64,000 bases of DNA from Marinobacterium jannaschii DSM 6295 (GCF_000620085.1 NZ_KK211064.1:356272-420271), one strand, 5' to 3'; positions 18,114 to 28,765 are shown, numbered from the stretch's first letter. The notes: generated from the sequence alone by a model not told the origin. Program-made: numbers and translations.

Positions 18114-19385
18114 TTACTTAACGGACGTGAACTCCGGGTATGCTTCCATACCGCACTCCGCCAGGTCGACACCGCTGTATTCTTCTTCTTCGCTGACACG
18201 GATACCCATGATCGCTTTCAGGGTGAACCAGACTACCAGAGAGGCGGCGAATACCCAGCCGAAGATAGAAACGATACCCAGCAGCTGAGCACTGTAAGTG
18301 GCATCGGCGTTGTTCAGAGGAACCGCCAGCAGGCCCCAGATACCGACAACACCGTGCACTGAGATAGCACCGACCGGATCATCGATCTTCAGTTTATCCA
18401 GGCCGATGATGGAAACCACCACTAGTGCACCACCTGCTGCGCCCACCAGGGTAGAAGCCAGTGCGGAAGGTGACAGCGGATCTGCAGTGATCGCTACCAG
18501 GCCAGCCAGGGCGCCGTTCAGGGCCATGGTCAGGTCCGCTTTCTTGAACAGCAGACGGGCAACCAGCAGGGCGGCGATAACACCACCGGCCGCCGCCGCG
18601 TTAGTGTTCAGGAATACTTCAGCAACTGCGTTGGCATCTTCGATGTTGGAGACTTTCAGCTGAGAGCCACCGTTAAAGCCGAACCAGCCCATCCACAGGA
18701 TAAAGGTACCCAGTGTTGCCAGCGGCAGGTTGGCACCCGGAATGGCGAAGACTTCACCATTCTTACCGTACTTGCCTTTACGGGCACCCAGTACCAGTAC
18801 GCCAGCCAGTGCAGCGGCGGCGCCGGCCATGTGTACGATGCCGGAACCGGCAAAGTCAGAGAAGCCCGCTTCGCTCAGGAAACCGCCACCCCAGGTCCAG
18901 TAGCCTTCAACCGGATAGATGAAACCGGTCATGACCACGGCAAACGCCAGGAATGCCCACAGCTTCATTCGCTCGGCCACGGCACCGGAAACAATCGACA
19001 TGGCGGTGGCGACAAAGACAACCTGGAAGAAGAAGTCGGAGCGGCTGGAGTAATATGGCGCGTCATCGCCACCGGCCAGCACGGCATCAACCGAGTTCTC
19101 TTCACCGATCAGTACGCCGAGGTTTGGCAGTATGCCGCCGGCATCGGAGCTGTACATAATGTAGTAGCCGCACAGCAGGTACATGGTACAGGCGATCGCA
19201 TACAGGGCGATGTTCTTGGTCAGGATTTCGGTGGTGTTCTTAGCGCGTACCAGACCCGCTTCCAGCATGGCAAAGCCTGCTGCCATCCACATCACCAGCG
19301 CACCGCAAATCAGGAAATAAAAGGTATCCAGTGCGTACTTGAGCTGCGTCAGATCGGCAGCAGTTGAATTCAGAAGTTCTTCCAT
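18114..19385 (-). CDS. amtB: Ammonium transporter AmtB
   Basis: Eleven-helix ammonia/ammonium channel of 423 aa in the inner membrane. The twin pore histidines are visible in GIVHMAGAAAALAGVLVLG and SVHGVVGIWG; the signature region FILWMGWFGFNGGS and the C-terminal cytoplasmic tail that binds PII are present. It is the second gene of a unit that begins with a PII gene 33 bp upstream and is followed by a second PII gene. Confidence 0.97.
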   Translation of the reverse strand: MEELLNSTAADLTQLKYALDTFYFLICGALVMWMAAGFAMLEAGLVRAKNTTEILTKNIALYAIACTMYLLCGYYIMYSSDAGGILPNLGVLIGEENSVDAVLAGGDDAPYYSSRSDFFFQVVFVATAMSIVSGAVAERMKLWAFLAFAVVMTGFIYPVEGYWTWGGGFLSEAGFSDFAGSGIVHMAGAAAALAGVLVLGARKGKYGKNGEVFAIPGANLPLATLGTFILWMGWFGFNGGSQLKVSNIEDANAVAEVFLNTNAAAAGGVIAALLVARLLFKKADLTMALNGALAGLVAITADPLSPSALASTLVGAAGGALVVVSIIGLDKLKIDDPVGAISVHGVVGIWGLLAVPLNNADATYSAQLLGIVSIFGWVFAASLVVWFTLKAIMGIRVSEEEEYSGVDLAECGMEAYPEFTSVK

Positions 19386-19418
19386 TGGTGGCCCCTCCAG
19401 AAGGAAAATAATCTTTGT

Positions 19419-19787
<369 letters not shown>

Positions 19788-19857
19788 TCAGCTTGAGGCG
19801 TAGAACCTTGTCGCCCTAACAGGCTTGATTCGGATTGGTTAGGCTTGGTTATGTAAT

Positions 19858-19873
19858 AGCGAAAGCTATGCCA
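19858..19873 (-). promoter_or_regulatory. Sigma-54 promoter of glnK-amtB
   Basis: On the minus strand the site reads TGGCATAGCTTTCGCT. The GG of -24 and the GC of -12 have the exact family spacing (consensus TGGCACG-N4-TTGCW, one mismatch in each conserved block). It is about 100 bp upstream of the PII start codon. Confidence 0.7.
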
Positions 19874-19961
19874 GATTTTTTAAGTGCTTATTTTTCAGTG
19901 GTTTAAGTTGTTTCGGTGGGGAAGGGATACAGCCCTGGTGCAGGAAAAAGCGATCTTGCTG

Positions 19962-19978
19962 TGCACTGTGCGAGTGCA
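19962..19978. promoter_or_regulatory. NtrC-binding site 1
   Basis: TGCAC-N7-GTGCA is a perfect match to the 17-bp NtrC dyad, about 90 bp upstream of the -24 element, the usual place for a sigma-54 enhancer. Confidence 0.7.
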
Positions 19979-19995
19979 TGCCCTGATTTGGTGCG
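19979..19995. promoter_or_regulatory. NtrC-binding site 2 (weaker)
   Basis: TGCCC-N7-GTGCG matches the NtrC dyad with two mismatches and abuts site 1, so cooperative binding of two NtrC dimers is plausible. Confidence 0.45.
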
Positions 19996-20058
19996 CTGAT
20001 TTAATCGGGCCTGAACCTGATATAGTGCAGCTATATATCCAGTGAATGTGAGGAAAAG

Positions 20059-20328
20059 ATGATTAATCAGAAACTGATCGAAGGACTGACCGAGCAGTTC
20101 AGCCAGTTGATGAGCGGACAGGGCGCGCTCCCGGGACAGGAAGCGATGAAACAGCAGATCAGCGCTATCCTACAGGGTACCTTTAATCGTATGGATCTGG
20201 TGACCCGTGACGAGTTTGATGCCCAGGCCCTGGTGCTGCAGCGTACCCGCGAAAAGCTGGACGCGCTGGAGCAGCAGATTGCCACGCTTGAAACCGCCAT
20301 GGAACAACAGGGAAAACAGGACTCGTAA
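20059..20328 (+). CDS. ubiK: Ubiquinone biosynthesis accessory factor UbiK (BMFP family)
   Basis: An 89-aa protein of the YqiC/UbiK family, which helps the UbiJ-centred ubiquinone complex under aerobic conditions. Features are the amphipathic N-terminal part (INQKLIEGLTEQFSQLM), DLVTRDEFDAQALVLQRTREKL, and a C-terminal coiled coil (LDALEQQIATLETAMEQQ). A AGGAAAAG ribosome site precedes the ATG. Position next to glnK-amtB and comM matches Pseudomonas-type gene order. Confidence 0.92.
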   Translation: MINQKLIEGLTEQFSQLMSGQGALPGQEAMKQQISAILQGTFNRMDLVTRDEFDAQALVLQRTREKLDALEQQIATLETAMEQQGKQDS

Positions 20329-20399
20329 CCGTTGACCTGATTCAGGGGAGCCTGGCAGCGGGTTCCCGTTCTGTGATCCATTTGCAGGGAGAAAGCGAG

Positions 20400-22331
20400 A
20401 TGGATGTGCCTCTTAGTTTTGCCTGGATCGACAATCAGCAACGCTATCAGACCGCGTCTGAGAGCTATCTTGAACTGCTGGAGCTGAACGCGGAGCAGCT
20501 GTCCGGTGCCAGCCTGACCGCTATTCACGGTGTAGAGCGGGCAGCGATACTGAAAAAGCAACTGCTGCAGGCCCACGACAAGGGCTGTGCCGATGTTCAG
20601 CTGGAACTGGGCACAGCGACTACGCCGGGCTGCTGGCGGATCTTCTGGAATGAACTGCAGCAGCTGTACCTGATCTCGGAGCAGTCTCCTGCAGTGGCGG
20701 ATAATGACCCCCAGGCGCTGATGGTGGCCGACCAGGGCAACCGGATCAGCGCCGTAAACCGCCGTTTCAGCGAGATTACCGGCTATACAGAGACTGAGGT
20801 GATCGGTCAGGAACCGTCCCTCTTCAGTGCCGGGCAGGCCGATAACAGCTTCTATAACGATCTCTGGATCCGGCTCAGCCGGGATGGCTGCTGGCAGGGG
20901 GAGCGCTGGCAGCGCCGCCCCGATGGCCAGGTTTACCCGGTCTGGTACAGCATTACGGCGCGGCATAATCCGGCCGGGGAGCTGATTGGTTACAGCGCCC
21001 GCTTCTCTGATATCTCTGGCCTGCGGGATGAACAGGCCCTGCTCTCCCAGAGCGCTCATTATGATGCCCTCACCGGCCTGCCCAACCAGAACCTGCTGCT
21101 CGACCTGCTCAGCGGCCGCCTGCGTCGCAGCAGCAAGCAGAATGACGCCGTGGCGCTGCTGATGATTGAGGTAGCCGCGCGCCGCAAAAGCGGGGAAGGA
21201 CTCAGTGGCGGCGAAAACGAAGACTGGCTGCAGGCGGTCACAGAGCGGCTGCAATCGCTGCTGCGCAGCAGCGATATCCTGGCCCGTTGTGCTCCGGGAC
21301 GCTTTGCTGTGGTGCTGACCAACCTACGACACCAGAATGAGCTGCTGACCGTCGCCGGGCGGCTGATGGAGCAGATGAGCGAACCGTTCTACCTCGATCA
21401 CCGGGAGGTGGACATGTCCGCCTGGCTGGGGATCGCCTGCTGCCCGGACCATGGCGACAGTGCCCGCCAGCTGATGGTGCGTGCCGAGATGGCCGCGCGG
21501 GTTGCGAGCCGGGAGAAGCCCGGCAGTATCCGCCTCTATGAACAGCGGATGGAGCAGAAAAGCGGCACCGACAGCCTGAAAGAGGTGGATATTATTGAAG
21601 CCATCGGTGCCGGCGAACTGAAAATGCGTTACCTCACCATCTACCATGCCAGCAGCCATCGCGCCGAAGCGATACAGGCGCTGCCGGTCTGGCAGCATCC
21701 GCAACAGGGCGAACTGGGCGCAGGAGCCTTCACGCCGCTGCTGCGCTCCGGCGAGCAGCGTCAGCGCTACCAACACTGGCTGGCCCAACAGCTGGCGCGG
21801 TTGAATGATCTCTGGCCGCGCTTCAGCAAGCTGCACTTCGTGACCCTGCCCCTGGATCTGAGCCAGCTGGTTGCCCCCGGCGCCACGCTGCTGTGGCTGG
21901 AAGCGCTGCAACGCCAGAAGATCCCTCCCGAACGGGTGATGATCGAAGTCGATGCCCGCGATGCGATGCTGTTTGAGGGCGTCCTGTTTGACCTGCTGGA
22001 AGCCGACCTGATGCTGGCGATCCGCGCCGAAGACGGCCTTGATCTCGGCATCGATCAGCTGCGCGACCTGCAGCCTGAGCTGCTGCGCATCAACCACCAT
22101 CTGGTGGCCGCGCAGGAGCGTGATGTCGCCAAGCATCAGCTGGTGGATCAGTTACTGGAGAAAGCCCGTACTCTGGGTATCGCCGTGCTGGCAGAAGGGG
22201 TCGCCACTACCGGGCAGCTGGCGTTACTGCGTTCGCAGGGTTGCGCCCTGATGGAGGGACCCTACTTTGGCCGGCCACTGGATACCGAACAGATACATGA
22301 GCAGCTGGTGCTGGAGATGAGCGCTATCTGA
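20400..22331 (+). CDS. PAS-GGDEF-EAL-like protein with both catalytic motifs degenerate
   Basis: A 643-aa protein from the ATG at 20400, chosen because AGGGAGA lies upstream; an in-frame GTG at 20373 is the alternative. A PAS domain (VADQGNRISAVNRRFSEITGY) is followed by a GGDEF-like domain in which the signature is replaced by APGRF (about residue 300), then an EAL-like domain starting QALPVWQHP (about 426). Other EAL metal motifs are gone: ELTES is EVDAR, DDFGTG is AEDGLD, KID is RIN. The overall fold and AEGVATTGQL are kept. It is likely a non-enzymatic c-di-GMP or protein-binding scaffold. Between ubiK and comM. Confidence 0.85.
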   Translation: MDVPLSFAWIDNQQRYQTASESYLELLELNAEQLSGASLTAIHGVERAAILKKQLLQAHDKGCADVQLELGTATTPGCWRIFWNELQQLYLISEQSPAVADNDPQALMVADQGNRISAVNRRFSEITGYTETEVIGQEPSLFSAGQADNSFYNDLWIRLSRDGCWQGERWQRRPDGQVYPVWYSITARHNPAGELIGYSARFSDISGLRDEQALLSQSAHYDALTGLPNQNLLLDLLSGRLRRSSKQNDAVALLMIEVAARRKSGEGLSGGENEDWLQAVTERLQSLLRSSDILARCAPGRFAVVLTNLRHQNELLTVAGRLMEQMSEPFYLDHREVDMSAWLGIACCPDHGDSARQLMVRAEMAARVASREKPGSIRLYEQRMEQKSGTDSLKEVDIIEAIGAGELKMRYLTIYHASSHRAEAIQALPVWQHPQQGELGAGAFTPLLRSGEQRQRYQHWLAQQLARLNDLWPRFSKLHFVTLPLDLSQLVAPGATLLWLEALQRQKIPPERVMIEVDARDAMLFEGVLFDLLEADLMLAIRAEDGLDLGIDQLRDLQPELLRINHHLVAAQERDVAKHQLVDQLLEKARTLGIAVLAEGVATTGQLALLRSQGCALMEGPYFGRPLDTEQIHEQLVLEMSAI

Positions 22332-22362
22332 GTCACATATACCTCTTCCATGGATGGAACAG

Positions 22363-23880
22363 ATGTCATTAGCCATAGTTCATACCCGGGCGCTGGTGGG
22401 AATCAGCGCCCCGGCCGTTACCGTTGAAGTCCATCTTTCCGGTGGATTGCCCGCCATGGCAATCGTCGGATTGCCGGAAACGGCGGTTAAAGAGAGCAAA
22501 GAGCGGGTGCGCAGCGCCCTGATCAATGCCGGTTTCGATTATCCCCAGCGACGCATTACCATCAACCTGGCCCCGGCCGACCTGCCCAAGGAGGGAGGGC
22601 GCTTCGACCTGGCCATTGCCATCGGCATTCTTGCGGCCAGTGGCCAGATTCCGATACAGCCGCTGGAACAGCTGGAGCTGATCGGTGAGCTGGCCCTCTC
22701 CGGTGAGCTGCGTCCGGTACAGGGCATCCTGCCCGGGGCGATCGCCTGCCGCGACAGCCAGCGCCAGCTTTTGCTGGCTGAGGGCAATGGCGAGGAGGCC
22801 GCGCTGGTGGCTGGGCTGGAGGTCTTACCCGGCGGCCACCTGCTGGACATCTGCAGTCATCTGCTGGGGCACCAGCGTATCGCTGCCCTGGAGGTGCAGG
22901 CGACGGAGGCTCTGAGCGCCGTGGCGGACGCCGGCCCGGACCTGAATGAGGTAAAAGGCCAGGCACAGGCGCGCCGCGCGCTGGAAGTGGCGGCCGCCGG
23001 TTCGCATAATCTGCTGCTGGCGGGTCCCCCGGGGAGCGGCAAGAGTATGCTGGCCAGCCGCCTGCCGGGGATACTGCCCGCGCTGAATGAGCGAGAAAAG
23101 ATGGAGGTGGCGGCGATCCACTCGGTGGCGGGTTTACGGCGGGACTTCCGCCAGCCCCTGCTGCGGCCATTCCGGGTGCCGCACCATACCGCATCTGGTG
23201 TGGCGCTGGTGGGCGGCGGCAGTAATCCGCGTCCCGGCGAAATCTCACTGGCGCATCAGGGGGTGTTGTTTCTGGATGAGCTGCCGGAGTTCAACCGCAA
23301 GGTACTTGAGGTGCTGAGAGAACCGCTGGAAAACGGCGAGATCCTGATCTCCCGAGCCGCCCGTCAGACCCTGTTTCCCGCCCGTTTCCAGTTAGTCGCG
23401 GCGATGAATCCCTGTCCCTGCGGCTATCACAATGACGGCAGCGACCGCTGTCGCTGCACCCCGGACCAGATCCATCGCTATCAGGATAAGATCTCCGGTC
23501 CGTTGCTGGATCGTATCGACCTGCACCTGTGGGTGGCGGCAATCTCCCGTGATGAGCTGATGACCCCGGCCTCTCCGGCGGAGGGCAGCGCCGCGGTGCG
23601 GCAACGGGTCATGCAGGCAAGGCAGCGTCAGCAGCAGCGGCAGGGCTGTGCGAATCAGGCCCTGAGCGGCCGGATGCTGGAGCAGCACTGCGCCCTGCAA
23701 CCGGAGGATCAGAGTTTACTGGCTCAGGCGCTGGAGCGGTTGCGCTTATCGGCCCGGGCCTACCATCGCATCCTGCGGGTGGCGCGGACGATCGCTGATC
23801 TGGCCGGTAGTGAGGCGATTCAACAACCGCACCTGCTGGAGGCACTGAGCTATCGTAGTGGGGTGGGGCGCGGCAGCTGA
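22363..23880 (+). CDS. comM: YifB/ComM family Mg-chelatase-like AAA+ ATPase
   Basis: A 505-aa helicase-like ATPase of the ComM family, which promotes branch migration during natural transformation. Domains: N-terminal Lon-protease-like fold (MSLAIVHTRALVGISAPAVTVEVHLSGGLPA), Mg-chelatase AAA+ core with Walker A GPPGSGKS near 221 and Walker B VLFLDELPEF, the zinc-like CPCGYHNDGSDRCRC segment, and a C-terminal helical domain. The ATG at 22363 follows GGATGGAA and gives the family-typical MSLAIV start; an ATG three codons upstream is possible. Confidence 0.93.
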   Translation: MSLAIVHTRALVGISAPAVTVEVHLSGGLPAMAIVGLPETAVKESKERVRSALINAGFDYPQRRITINLAPADLPKEGGRFDLAIAIGILAASGQIPIQPLEQLELIGELALSGELRPVQGILPGAIACRDSQRQLLLAEGNGEEAALVAGLEVLPGGHLLDICSHLLGHQRIAALEVQATEALSAVADAGPDLNEVKGQAQARRALEVAAAGSHNLLLAGPPGSGKSMLASRLPGILPALNEREKMEVAAIHSVAGLRRDFRQPLLRPFRVPHHTASGVALVGGGSNPRPGEISLAHQGVLFLDELPEFNRKVLEVLREPLENGEILISRAARQTLFPARFQLVAAMNPCPCGYHNDGSDRCRCTPDQIHRYQDKISGPLLDRIDLHLWVAAISRDELMTPASPAEGSAAVRQRVMQARQRQQQRQGCANQALSGRMLEQHCALQPEDQSLLAQALERLRLSARAYHRILRVARTIADLAGSEAIQQPHLLEALSYRSGVGRGS

Positions 23881-23886
23881 GCGGGG

Positions 23887-25698
23887 TCAGTCCTTGCCGA
23901 CGACTTTGAGTTCCGGCCGCGCGCGTTGTGGCAGCGGGGTGACCGGCGCATTGACGACGGCCGGTGCCCGGTTGCGTCCCAGCAGGTGGATAAATTCATC
24001 CAGAGGGATCGGCGGGCTGAAGTAGTAGCCCTGCACCTGATCACACTGGTGCCGGCGCAGGAAATTCAGCTGCTCGCGGTTTTCCACACCCTCTGCAATC
24101 ACCTTCTTATCCAGGCTGTGGGCCAGATTGATGATCGCCCGGACAATCTCCGCATCGCTGCTGTTGCTGGTGACATTAGTGATAAAGGAGCGGTCAATCT
24201 TCAGGGTGCTGATCGGCAGCTTCTGCAGCAGGGCAAAAGAGGAGTAACCGGTGCCGAAGTCATCCAGTGAAAAGTCGATCCCCTGGGCGGACAGTTCCGA
24301 CAGGCAGTTGCTGACATGCTGCTCATCGCTGATCAGGGCTGACTCGGTCAGCTCAAACTCCAGCAGGCGGGCATCCACCTGGGTGCGCTCGATCAGGCGG
24401 CGGATGGTGGATGACAGGTAGGCATCCTTAAACTGGCGGAACGACAGGTTCAGGCCGATCCGGCTCAGGGTAGAGCGGGCGCGCAGTATATGGTGCAGGT
24501 CGCGGCAGGCACGGTTGATCACCCAGTAACCGATCGGTACGATCAGGCCGTTGCGTTCGCACAGCGGAATAAACTCGCCCGGCGGAATCATGCCGAGCTC
24601 CGGATGACGCCAGCGGATCAGCGCCTCGGCACCGATGATGCGGCCGGAGGACAGCTCGACCCGGGGCTGGTAGAACAGCTCGAACTGATTGCCGCGCAGG
24701 GCGCGTCCCAGCTGTGGTTCCAGTTCGGCCTGGCGGTCCAGCTGCTCACGTTTCTCATACTGGAACAGGGTATAACTAAAGCCATTCTTACTGCGGGACT
24801 TCAGTCGTGCTTCACAGGCCCGGCGAATCAGCTCGACACTGTCCTCGGGCTTCATGCCCCGCGCCGGACAGGAGGCAATGCCCAGACTACAGCTGATCTG
24901 GCGGCTGCTGCCCCGAACCTGATAGGGCATGCTGAGCAGGCCGATCAGTGACTTCACCCGGTAGACCGTATTGTTATGCAGTTCGTCGCAGTTTTCGGTG
25001 TGATAGATCAGCGCAATCTCGTCATTGTTGAGACGGCCGATCAGTTCGTGTTCCAGCAGGTTGTTCTTCAGCCGTTGCACCATCGCCTTGACCAGGGCAT
25101 CGCCGCCGGTATGGCCGTAGGTGGCATTGTAGCGGCTGAAGTCGTCGATATTGATCAGTACCAGCACCGTCGCACGTTGCTGCTGTTTAGCCTTCTGCAT
25201 CACCGCCTGCACCTGCTTCAGGAAGTGGCTGCGGTTGCTGATAAAGGTCAGCGGATCGAGCTGGCGTAGTTGCTGCACTTCGCTGCGGTACCCGGCACTG
25301 CGCAGGCTGGTGCGCAGCACGCGCTGTAGCAGGTTGCAGTTTTCGGTGTCGGCCAGTGAGATATAATCGCTGGCGCCCAGACGGCAGAGGTGACGGCCCT
25401 GCTCCTCACTGATCTCTTCGGCGACGAAGATCAGCGGGATATCGCTACAGGCCTGTTTGACGTCCAGCAGGTGTTTTTTCCACAGGGGTGGAGCTGCCGG
25501 GCAGATCAGCAGTAAAATCTCGGCACCGCCAAGGCGCAGGTGCTCGGCAACCTGATCCGGCTGGGAGCAGATAGACAAGGGGTAATCGTCCCGGGGAGCC
25601 AGCAGCATACGCATTACAGCACTGCTTTCGCTGCAAAGGTCTATCAGAAGTAGCGGCAATCGGCTATCTGTGGGCTTACTGCTGGAAGCCGAACTCAT
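23887..25698 (-). CDS. Pseudoreceiver-degenerate GGDEF-EAL protein, probable c-di-GMP phosphodiesterase
   Basis: A 603-aa cytoplasmic protein. Residues 14-130 look like a response-regulator receiver, but the phospho-acceptor position is Cys66 ([11 protein letters not shown]), so it is probably not phosphorylated. The GGDEF-like domain has NNDEI at 224-228 in place of GGDEF. The EAL domain looks active: [44 protein letters not shown] and QGYYFSPP. It therefore probably hydrolyses c-di-GMP under control of an unknown input. It ends 7 bp from the convergent comM stop. Confidence 0.88.
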   Translation of the reverse strand: MSSASSSKPTDSRLPLLLIDLCSESSAVMRMLLAPRDDYPLSICSQPDQVAEHLRLGGAEILLLICPAAPPLWKKHLLDVKQACSDIPLIFVAEEISEEQGRHLCRLGASDYISLADTENCNLLQRVLRTSLRSAGYRSEVQQLRQLDPLTFISNRSHFLKQVQAVMQKAKQQQRATVLVLINIDDFSRYNATYGHTGGDALVKAMVQRLKNNLLEHELIGRLNNDEIALIYHTENCDELHNNTVYRVKSLIGLLSMPYQVRGSSRQISCSLGIASCPARGMKPEDSVELIRRACEARLKSRSKNGFSYTLFQYEKREQLDRQAELEPQLGRALRGNQFELFYQPRVELSSGRIIGAEALIRWRHPELGMIPPGEFIPLCERNGLIVPIGYWVINRACRDLHHILRARSTLSRIGLNLSFRQFKDAYLSSTIRRLIERTQVDARLLEFELTESALISDEQHVSNCLSELSAQGIDFSLDDFGTGYSSFALLQKLPISTLKIDRSFITNVTSNSSDAEIVRAIINLAHSLDKKVIAEGVENREQLNFLRRHQCDQVQGYYFSPPIPLDEFIHLLGRNRAPAVVNAPVTPLPQRARPELKVVGKD

Positions 25699-25953
25699 TT
25701 TGGGCGAATCCTCATGTACATCCTAAAGGCCGATCCGTCCTTGGTACACAGATGCTGAACAACATTCATGTCATAATGGGGTTATCAAAGTAAGTGTCGG
25801 CCGCTTCCAGCGATACTTTAGTAAATATTTTGAAACAAACGTTTTAAATCAAAAACGGCAACCAGGCCCCTCTCCGGGCGTTTCAATATAAGCCGAAAGT
25901 TTCTTATAACCAACTGATTTTTAAGCACACTTTGTGCGGTGTGAGCGTAGAAG

Positions 25954-27963
25954 ATGAGCAAACTCAACCCACGGCAGCGTGAAGCGGTGGAATATATCAG
26001 CGGACCTTTACTGGTGCTGGCCGGTGCCGGGTCGGGCAAAACCAGTGTGATCACCCGCAAGATTGCCTACCTGATCGAACACTGTGGTATTAAGGCGCGC
26101 AACATTGCGGCGGTGACCTTTACCAATAAGGCGGCCCGCGAGATGAAGGAGCGTGTGATGGGACTGCTGGAGGGCGGCACCGGCAAAGGCCTGACCGTCT
26201 CCACCTTCCATAACCTGGGTATGAACATCATCCGCCGCGAGCACAAGGTGCTGGGCTTTAAACCGGGTTTCTCCATCTTTGACGATCAGGATACCAAGGC
26301 ACTGCTGCGTGACCTGATGATCCAGAATGATGAAGACACCGACCAGGTCGACAGCGTCTGCTACCAGATCTCCAGCTGGAAGAACGACATGATCGAACCG
26401 GAGCAGGCGCTGGCCTCTGCCCGCCTGCCGCAGGATATCCTCGCCGCCCATGCCTATGAGTCGTACAACAGTCATCTACGTGCCTATAACGCCGTGGATT
26501 TCGATGACCTGATCCTGATCCCGGTGCTGCTGTTCGAGCGCCACCCGGAAGTACTGGAACGCTGGCAGAACAAGATCCGCTACCTGCTGGTGGATGAATA
26601 CCAGGATACCAACCTGTCGCAGTACAAGCTGGTGCGCCAGCTGGTCGGCCATCGTGGCGCGCTGACCGTGGTAGGAGACGATGACCAGTCGATCTATGCC
26701 TGGCGTGGTGCCCGGCCGGAAAACCTGATTCAGCTGCAGAGTGACTTTCCCAGCCTGAATGTGGTTAAGCTGGAGCAGAATTATCGTTCCACCAGCCGTA
26801 TCCTGAAGGCGGCCAACACCCTGATCGCCAACAACCCCCATGTGTTCGAGAAAACCCTCTGGAGTGAGATGGGGGTGGGGGATCCGATCCGGGTGATCTA
26901 CAACCGTGACGAAAATGCTGAATGTGAGCGTATCGCCACCGAGATCCTCAACCAGCACCTGCAGCAGAAGCGCGCGTTCAAGGAGTTCGCCATCCTCTAC
27001 CGCGGCAACCACCAGGCACGGCTGCTGGAGATGAAGCTGCAGAGCTACCAGGTGCCCTACAAGCTCAATGGCGGCACTTCGTTCTTCGCCCGCGCCGAGA
27101 TCAAGGACCTGATGAGTTACCTCAAGGTGATGGTCAATCCGGATGATGACAACGCTTTCCTGCGTATTATCAACCTGCCGCGCCGCGAGATCGGGCCTAG
27201 CACCCTGCACAAACTCGGTGAATATGCCAACGAGCGCCAGATCAGCATGTTTAATGCCTGCGATGAACTGGGGCTGGAGCAGGCAATGCCGGCCAAGGCG
27301 CTGGACCGGCTGCGCCGCTTCTGTAAGTGGATGAACTATATCGTCAAGCGTTCCGAACAGTCCGATCCGATCGGTGCCGTGACCGAACTGATCAAGGATA
27401 TCGACTACGAAGGCTGGATTCGCCAGAACAGTTCCAGCGAAGCGATGACTGAGAAACGTATCCAGAATGTCTGGTTCCTGATCGACTCGCTGAAATCGAC
27501 CCTGGAGCGGCTGGAAGAGGATGATCCGGACGTGACCCTGAAGGATGCCATCAATCGCCTGATCCTGCTCGATATGCTGGACCAGCAGGCAGAAGATGAA
27601 GAGACCAATCAGGTGCAGCTAATGACCCTGCATAGCTCCAAAGGGCTGGAGTTTCCCCATGTCTTTCTGATGGGCATGGAGGAAGAACTGCTGCCGCACC
27701 GCAACAGTATCGAAAATGACGATATAGAAGAGGAACGCCGGCTGGCCTACGTGGGCATCACCCGTGCCCGTAAGACCCTGACCATGACCCTGGCACAGCA
27801 ACGCAAGCAGTATGGCGAGCTAATCGACTGTGCCCCGAGCCGCTTCCTCGACGAACTGCCGGAAGAGGACCTGGAATTTGAGGGCCGTGGCGAAGCCTGC
27901 CCGAAAACCAGTCGTGCCCGCGGTAATGCGGCGCTCAGCGGTCTGCGCAATATGTTCGACTGA
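25954..27963 (+). CDS. rep: ATP-dependent DNA helicase Rep
   Basis: Superfamily 1A 3'-5' helicase of 669 aa that clears protein blocks ahead of the replication fork. Motifs: MSKLNPRQREAVEYISGP (Q motif), Walker A GAGSGKT at 24-30, TFTNKAAREM, YLLVDEYQDTN (motif II), VGDDDQSIYAWRGA, QNYRST, MTLHSSKGLEFPHVF and YVGITRARKTL. The length and lack of a long C-terminal extension favour Rep over UvrD. A bidirectional terminator follows. Confidence 0.96.
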   Translation: MSKLNPRQREAVEYISGPLLVLAGAGSGKTSVITRKIAYLIEHCGIKARNIAAVTFTNKAAREMKERVMGLLEGGTGKGLTVSTFHNLGMNIIRREHKVLGFKPGFSIFDDQDTKALLRDLMIQNDEDTDQVDSVCYQISSWKNDMIEPEQALASARLPQDILAAHAYESYNSHLRAYNAVDFDDLILIPVLLFERHPEVLERWQNKIRYLLVDEYQDTNLSQYKLVRQLVGHRGALTVVGDDDQSIYAWRGARPENLIQLQSDFPSLNVVKLEQNYRSTSRILKAANTLIANNPHVFEKTLWSEMGVGDPIRVIYNRDENAECERIATEILNQHLQQKRAFKEFAILYRGNHQARLLEMKLQSYQVPYKLNGGTSFFARAEIKDLMSYLKVMVNPDDDNAFLRIINLPRREIGPSTLHKLGEYANERQISMFNACDELGLEQAMPAKALDRLRRFCKWMNYIVKRSEQSDPIGAVTELIKDIDYEGWIRQNSSSEAMTEKRIQNVWFLIDSLKSTLERLEEDDPDVTLKDAINRLILLDMLDQQAEDEETNQVQLMTLHSSKGLEFPHVFLMGMEEELLPHRNSIENDDIEEERRLAYVGITRARKTLTMTLAQQRKQYGELIDCAPSRFLDELPEEDLEFEGRGEACPKTSRARGNAALSGLRNMFD

Positions 27964-27987
27964 GCCTCAGGGCTGAATTGCAGACAC

Positions 27988-28015
27988 AAAAAAGGCCGCG
28001 CAAGCGGCCTTTTTT
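27988..28015. terminator. Bidirectional terminator between rep and cytochrome c5
   Basis: GGCCGC and GCGGCC form a stem around GCAA, flanked by AAAAAA and TTTTTT, between two convergent genes. Confidence 0.92.
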
Positions 28016-28030
28016 ATTGCATCGTCAGGC

Positions 28031-28447
28031 TTATTCAGCGCTGTCGAGCATGTGCTGTACAGCACCTTCGATCTCTTCGTCAGAGCAGTCTGCACAGGTA
28101 CCACGAGGAGGCATCGCATTGATACCGTTGATCGCGTTCGCCAGCAGAGTTTCCATGCCCTTAGCCGCACGGTCAGTCCATTCGCTGCTGCCGTACTTAG
28201 GCGCACCGGCTACACCGATCGCGTGGCAGGCAGCACATTTCTGGGTGTAGACATCAGCACCGGAGCGCGCGCCGCCACCAGCTGCAGCTGCTACTGCACC
28301 GCCGCAGCTTTCATCGCCTTCGATGCATACAGAGCCTACAGCTTTGATACGCTCGATTACTTTCTCTTCGCTGGTTGCAGCCTGTACGGATGCAGCCATA
28401 GCGACGCCCAATCCCAGGGCGCACAGCGCAGAAGCAAATTTGTTCAC
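28031..28447 (-). CDS. Cytochrome c5-type monohaem protein
   Basis: Periplasmic electron carrier of 138 aa from a GTG at 28447. That start gives a signal peptide (NKFASALCALGLGVAMAASVQA) and has GAGG upstream. One haem site, CAACH, is present; the axial Met is probably in INAMPPRG, followed by GTCADCSDEE, whose Cys pair forms the disulfide typical of cytochrome c5. A further Cys pair (VCIEGDESC) sits before the haem domain. Probable partner of terminal oxidases or denitrification enzymes. Convergent with rep. Confidence 0.9.
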   Translation of the reverse strand: MNKFASALCALGLGVAMAASVQAATSEEKVIERIKAVGSVCIEGDESCGGAVAAAAGGGARSGADVYTQKCAACHAIGVAGAPKYGSSEWTDRAAKGMETLLANAINGINAMPPRGTCADCSDEEIEGAVQHMLDSAE

Positions 28448-28765
28448 AGTCACGACCTCATCACTCAAGCAAAAAAACCTTGCACATTGGGCAGTGCTGC
28501 CTGTCAGGATGCCCATCTGAGTGCGGGCTCGGTGCAGACCAGACTGCTCAAAGCATAACCGGCGGGCATTATAACGACAAAAAGGCGCAACTGAAATGGG
28601 GCCTTTGGTGGCAAAGGTCAAAGGATACGAGAAGAATTGCTTAAAAGTCGCATTCAGGGCGGAATTTCTAATGTAATGCCTGTTGGATTAACGCAAAAGC
28701 CATGGCCCGGATGCGGTTTGCGACCGGATATAAAATAACCAGAAAAAAGCAATCGGGCCAAACAC

